Shown one piece after another: positions 39,572 to 40,761 of a stretch of DNA of 40,761 bases (its first letter is position 1; every line of letters starts with the position of its first letter). The notes under the pieces were generated by a model. It was not told the origin of the DNA. It did not search any database and was given only the letters and a program-made list of their open reading frames with translations. A program made the position numbers and the translations under genes. The DNA comes from a virus: IMG/VR virus record IMGVR_UViG_3300019124_000016, positions 1 through 40,761 of that record, one strand, 5' to 3'.

Positions 39572-39780
39572 CTTTCGGGCTCCTCAGGTTCTGCTTCACG
39601 GCTCCAGGGGTGCAGGATGATGTCAGGATCTTGTAAGACTTCAATCGAGATCCCCTCGCAGGCATTCCAGCAGGCGACTAAGCGCTGTGCCTGTTCCACC
39701 GTGGAGACCACAGCGACCGTCTTCCCGTCCTCTGTGGTAATGGAAATGACTCTCTTTACGATTGCAAACTTAAGTCTCAT
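39568..39780 (-). CDS. Small early hypothetical protein
   Basis: This 70-aa protein (MRLKFAIVKRVISITTEDGK...) has a short beta-rich N-terminus, then VEQAQRLVACWNACEGISIEVL and an acidic tail (REAEPEEPER). The AQRLVACWNACEG pattern is common in small phage and prophage proteins of Betaproteobacteria. ATGA overlaps couple it to both neighbours. Function unknown. Confidence 0.7.
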   Translation of the reverse strand: MRLKFAIVKRVISITTEDGKTVAVVSTVEQAQRLVACWNACEGISIEVLQDPDIILHPWSREAEPEEPER

Positions 39781-40088
39781 AGAGGGGTCTCCTTAAAGCA
39801 CACCTGAGCAGCAGCCAAGTGCCTAGCGTCCCTGTGGCCCAGTTGATAGGCCATCTTCTGCCGCTCATCCATCCACTTAGGAGGCTCACAGGGGACGTTC
39901 ATGACCTTCCCAAAGAGGGCATCACAGACCCTCTCTAGGGCAGTCACAGCGGCATCCCTTTCGGCCATCAAGCGCCTAATCCTGACCGCTGCACTTAGCA
40001 TGGCAAACTCCGGGCCGGCTTCGGTGAGGCCTAAGGCTGCCTTGAGTTCGTTTAGGGCGGACTCTAGGGGGTCATTGGGGGAGGTCAT
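39777..40088 (-). CDS. Early hypothetical protein
   Basis: This 103-aa protein starts MTSPNDPLESALNELKAALG and has a helical middle (RIRRLMAERDAAVTALERVC) and a C-terminal KMAYQLGHRDARHLAAAQVC. The start is fixed by an ATGA overlap with the preceding gene. It resembles small Ala/Glu-rich phage early proteins of proteobacteria; no domain assigned. Confidence 0.7.
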   Translation of the reverse strand: MTSPNDPLESALNELKAALGLTEAGPEFAMLSAAVRIRRLMAERDAAVTALERVCDALFGKVMNVPCEPPKWMDERQKMAYQLGHRDARHLAAAQVCFKETPL

Positions 40089-40747
40089 TGGGTGTCCCCT
40101 TGGTCCTGCGCTGAGGGCATCAGCCCAGCACATGAAGCGGTCGCTGCTGTCTCGGCCTCTGTCAGGCCATTGGCCATCACAGACTGCGAAAGCAGCGCAA
40201 CGACCTCCTTCGCGGTGTCCCACGCCTCGTGCTTCCGGTCACTGATGCGCAGCACCTCCTGGAGCGCCGTGATGTGGCGTTGCGTGAGCCCCTGCGCCGA
40301 GGGCGGCTGTGGTGCTGGTGGGGTGGGCGTGGCGAGCATCTTGGCGCGGTACGCCATATGCCCCCTTGCCGCCATGGCGGCATCTTGTACAGCAGGGATG
40401 GTCAGAGCCACTGCCGGCTGCTCTGCCTGCTCGGCCTTGCGCTTGTCGTAACGACCGGCCATGTAGGCAACAGTCAGCAGGCCGTCGTCCTGCTCTGCCT
40501 GCTCGGGCACTGATGGGGCGGCAGCATAGATGGGGCGCACCTGCCGCCATTGCGACGAGTCAAGCTGCGTGTCACACCCGATCCATGCTGTCCATGTGCC
40601 GTCGTCTCGTGCCTCGCGGTACTGCCACCCCACCTCCGTCAGTGCTGCGGGTGCCTGCTCGGTGGTGGCGAGGGCGGCGTCGATCTTGGCGAGCGTGGCC
40701 TGAGCTTGACGCCTGCGGAGGTAGCTTTCCGTGTTGGTGGCGGCCAT
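40085..40747 (-). CDS. Early hypothetical protein, possibly truncated at the window edge
   Basis: This protein of at least 220 aa has an N-terminal helix (SYLRRRQAQATLAKIDAALA), a WQYREARDDGTWTAWIGCD segment (about 41-59) like repeats seen in Betaproteobacterial phage proteins, a Pro/Gln-rich middle and a C-terminal helical region (QRHITALQEVLRISDRKHEA). An ATG at 40747 is preceded by an in-frame GTG, and the frame stays open to the window edge, so the true start may lie outside. No ribosome site is visible. Base composition is richer in GC than most of the phage. Confidence 0.65.
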   Translation of the reverse strand: MAATNTESYLRRRQAQATLAKIDAALATTEQAPAALTEVGWQYREARDDGTWTAWIGCDTQLDSSQWRQVRPIYAAAPSVPEQAEQDDGLLTVAYMAGRYDKRKAEQAEQPAVALTIPAVQDAAMAARGHMAYRAKMLATPTPPAPQPPSAQGLTQRHITALQEVLRISDRKHEAWDTAKEVVALLSQSVMANGLTEAETAATASCAGLMPSAQDQGDTQ

Positions 40748-40761
40748 CACGTAGTAGCGCG

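Noticed and set aside
1-40761. CRISPR arrays, rRNA genes or insertion sequences
   Set aside because: No regularly spaced repeats, rRNA-like segments or transposase genes were seen.

Overview
This window looks like a nearly complete genome of a temperate T7-like podophage (Autographiviridae type). It carries a single-subunit phage RNA polymerase and T7-type replication, head, tail and packaging genes in T7 order. Almost everything reads on the minus strand, so the genome runs from the right edge (early genes) to the left edge (large terminase). There are no host chromosomal genes. GC content is moderately high, and some early genes look like those of Betaproteobacteria (Comamonadaceae/Burkholderiales), but the host call is only an inference. 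Unlike T7, it carries a tyrosine integrase, a complete tRNA-Leu(CAA) gene and a recognisable attP-like region, so lysogeny is likely.

Layout, following transcription from right to left. At 40.75-39.4 kb lie four small early genes coupled by ATGA overlaps, then about 300 bp without a clear gene. At 39.1-37.2 kb is the lysogeny module: a MarR-like winged-helix protein, the integrase, two small proteins and tRNA-Leu(CAA). At 37.1-36.7 kb is an attP-like region: a 12-bp copy of the tRNA anticodon loop flanked by seven TGGCAC boxes. At 36.6-33.5 kb are a SpoT/MESH1-like HD hydrolase and the phage RNA polymerase. At 33.4-31.5 kb are a 52-aa protein, SSB, endonuclease I, amidase/lysozyme and a membrane protein. 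At 31.5-29.0 kb are the primase-helicase, a winged-helix protein, a small membrane protein and one plus-strand gene. At 29.0-26.4 kb is a DNA polymerase interrupted inside motif B by a 765-nt group I intron with an HNH endonuclease frame. From 26.4 to 23.0 kb runs a chain of overlapping genes: a 22-aa zinc knuckle, the exonuclease, zinc-ribbon-like small proteins, a MazZ/DUF5664-like diphosphohydrolase, a deaminase and a deoxyribosyltransferase.

From 22.9 kb to the left edge lie the virion and lysis genes. These are gp7.3-like protein, portal, a 55-aa protein, scaffold, nested spanins Rz/Rz1, major capsid with a strong terminator, an SGNH hydrolase, tail tubular A and B, internal virion proteins gp13/14/15/16-like (the last with a lambda-R-type muralytic domain), two beta-helix tailspikes, a HEXXH protein, a holin and the small and large terminase subunits.

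A promoter-like motif recurs upstream of key genes on the minus strand (core GACGCACCTAAGG). It resembles the T7 promoter at positions -11 to -9, -7 to -5 and +1, and it fits the specificity loop of the encoded polymerase. One copy is cut off by the left edge of the window. The true genome ends (terminal repeats) are therefore probably missing or collapsed here.
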